From an uncultured Clostridia bacterium (GTDB lineage Bacteria > Bacillota > Clostridia > TANB77 > CAG-508), in contig CAOXTD010000031.1 of the NCBI GenBank assembly GCA_948560265.1, forward strand, positions 1 to 7,824: 7,824 nucleotides of DNA. The letters are read 5' to 3'. Both the position numbers and the translations under genes were made by a program. Shown here one piece after another: positions 6,940 to 7,824 of this stretch. The stretch's first letter is position 1. Every line of letters starts with the position of its first letter. The notes beneath the pieces are model-generated. The model was not told where the DNA came from. It ran no database searches and saw nothing but the letters and a program-made list of their open reading frames with translations.

Positions 6940-7677
6940 TTAAATATCAAATTCTGCATAAATTGGATTATGATCTGATAACCCATTTGCTTCAATCGTT
7001 TCATACTTGTTTAGTCTAATTCCTTTTGAATAAAAAATGGTATCAATACATCCTTTTCCTAATTTAGAGAACCATGTATCTTTTTTATTTGGTACTTGCT
7101 CTAACGTTTGTTTTAATATTTCATATTCTTCATAAGCTTCAGCCTCTTCAAAGATATATTTACCTTTTCCAAGCCTTGTAACACCTACATTAAAGTCTCC
7201 TCCTATTATCACAAGTTCATTTTTATCTATTTTCTTAAGAATTCTATTCATTTCTTTTGCTGCCAGTACTCTTTCATCCGCATACGTAGATAAGTGCACT
7301 GAAAATAAGTTGATTTTGGTAGTTCCAAAGGAAATCTGATTACATAGTATTCCTCTTTGTTCATGATTAATATCGGTTAGTGGCATTAAATAGTTGGTGG
7401 AAAATGTAATTGGAAATCTACTAATAATTCCATCACCATAATATCCATCTGCTATTGTGATATTGCTTTCCATTGAGCAATAGGGTAGTCTCAACTGTTT
7501 ACTAAATTCACGAATTTGATTTGTTTCACCTACTCTTTTAGTATACATGTCTATTTCTTGTAAAAATACAATGTCTGGTTGATATTCTTTAATTAAATTT
7601 GCCTGTCTGATAATGTCTACTTGTTCGTCCATTCCTTTTCCGTGTGCCACATTAAAAGTAATTATTCTTAATATCAT
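6940..7677 (-). CDS. Endonuclease/exonuclease/phosphatase-family metal-dependent hydrolase
   Basis: From the ATG at 7677 the protein has 245 residues and contains all core motifs of the EEP fold (the DNase I/ExoIII/sphingomyelinase superfamily). These are Asn9 in TFNVAHG, Glu41 in FLQEID, GDGIISRFPI (81-90), His128 in SVHLS, Asp161 and Asn163 in GGDFN, Asp212 in IDTIFYS and the Asp235-His236 pair in LSDHNP. The active site therefore looks intact. There is no signal peptide, so it is probably cytoplasmic. The substrate (nucleic acid, phosphodiester or inositol-type phosphate) cannot be told; the short length fits the small COG3568-like hydrolases better than ExoIII. The reading frame stays open for 18 codons further upstream, but that stretch is occupied by the promoter, and AGAAGGTGG lies five bases before the chosen ATG. 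It is the first gene of the operon. Confidence 0.85.
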   Translation of the reverse strand: MILRIITFNVAHGKGMDEQVDIIRQANLIKEYQPDIVFLQEIDMYTKRVGETNQIREFSKQLRLPYCSMESNITIADGYYGDGIISRFPITFSTNYLMPLTDINHEQRGILCNQISFGTTKINLFSVHLSTYADERVLAAKEMNRILKKIDKNELVIIGGDFNVGVTRLGKGKYIFEEAEAYEEYEILKQTLEQVPNKKDTWFSKLGKGCIDTIFYSKGIRLNKYETIEANGLSDHNPIYAEFDI

Positions 7678-7682
7678 ATTTG

Positions 7683-7691
7683 CCACCTTCT
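7683..7691 (-). promoter_or_regulatory. Ribosome binding site that sets the hydrolase start
   Basis: On the - strand, AGAAGGTGG is followed by CAAAT and then ATG (7675-7677). It matches AGGAGGTGA at 7 of 9 positions and rules in favour of this ATG over the open frame reaching back to a TTG at 7731. Confidence 0.8.
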
Positions 7692-7702
7692 TTCTAGTGG
7701 TT

Positions 7703-7731
7703 ATTATATCAAATCCCTGTACTTTAAACAA
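7703..7731 (-). promoter_or_regulatory. Operon promoter with an extended -10 element
   Basis: The - strand carries TTGTTT (7726-7731), a 17-base spacer and a perfect TATAAT (7703-7708) preceded by TGA, which makes an extended -10 element. Transcription would start near 7696, about 19 bases before the hydrolase ATG. It is the only clear promoter for the four genes that end at 3590. Confidence 0.75.
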
Positions 7732-7760
7732 GGGAATGTTTAAGAATTGTCATTAAAAAT

Positions 7761-7785
7761 GCCAAACTACAAAGTGTAGTTTGGC
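7761..7785 (-). terminator. Intrinsic terminator of a gene beyond the right edge
   Basis: GCCAAACTAC (7761-7770) and GTAGTTTGGC (7776-7785) form a perfect 10-bp stem around AAAGT. On the - strand the hairpin is followed by ATTTTTAATG; on the + strand no T-tract follows. It therefore ends a leftward transcript. One - strand frame in 7802-7824 stops with TAG at 7802-7804 and could be the tail of that gene, but 23 bases are too few to call a coding region. Confidence 0.85.
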
Positions 7786-7824
7786 GGGTGGTCTATGAAA
7801 TCTACTTTCTATAAATCCTAATAC

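Noticed and set aside
6837..7019. Open frame of 60 codons on the + strand
   Set aside because: It spans the junction of two genes on the opposite strand and overlaps the ribosome binding site of one of them.
7714..7735. Possible operator (TCCCT and AGGGA arms) over the operon promoter
   Set aside because: Only five base pairs match and the central symmetry is off by one base; this can arise by chance in such a short region.
7794..7820. Tiny + strand frame beginning ATGAAATCT after a GGGTGGT
   Set aside because: It stops after eight codons and lies where a leftward transcript seems to end, so it is most likely chance.

Overview
The window is AT-rich, densely coding, and uses the standard genetic code with TTG and ATG starts, strong GGAGG-type ribosome binding sites and short intergenic terminators. 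This fits a low-GC Bacillota (Firmicutes) chromosome, probably an uncultured clostridial or related gut lineage. The phylum is an inference from gene content and signals; nothing fixes the genus.

Left part (1-3560). The first ~70 bases hold two copies of a 16-base repeat that form nested inverted repeats and resemble the short mobile palindromic repeats (REP-like) scattered in many Bacillota genomes. Next, a promoter and a TTG-started gene on the + strand encode a ~785-residue membrane-anchored VirD4/TraG-like coupling ATPase. Facing it on the - strand, across a shared bidirectional terminator, is a gene for a winged-helix protein that resembles the replication-relaxation family. Together they look like a small conjugation-related or DNA-handling module. 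No relaxase, VirB4 or other secretion gene is visible in the window.

Right part (3577-7731). Four genes on the - strand form one apparent operon. It has a good promoter at 7703-7731 and an intrinsic terminator at 3577-3603. In order of transcription they encode an endonuclease/exonuclease/phosphatase-fold hydrolase, a polytopic membrane protein resembling GT-C glycosyltransferases, an RluD-type pseudouridine synthase and an RluB-type pseudouridine synthase. Gaps are 27, 12 and 2 bases, and two of the ribosome binding sites lie inside or against the end of the preceding gene, so translation is probably coupled. The two synthases modify 23S rRNA; the functional link to the first two genes is unknown.

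Right edge (7732-7824). A strong hairpin followed by a T-tract on the - strand terminates a gene that lies beyond the window.

The part most worth a second look is the ATPase/winged-helix pair beside the mobile-type repeat, sitting next to an apparently ordinary housekeeping operon. The ATPase has an unusually long insert between its Walker motifs.
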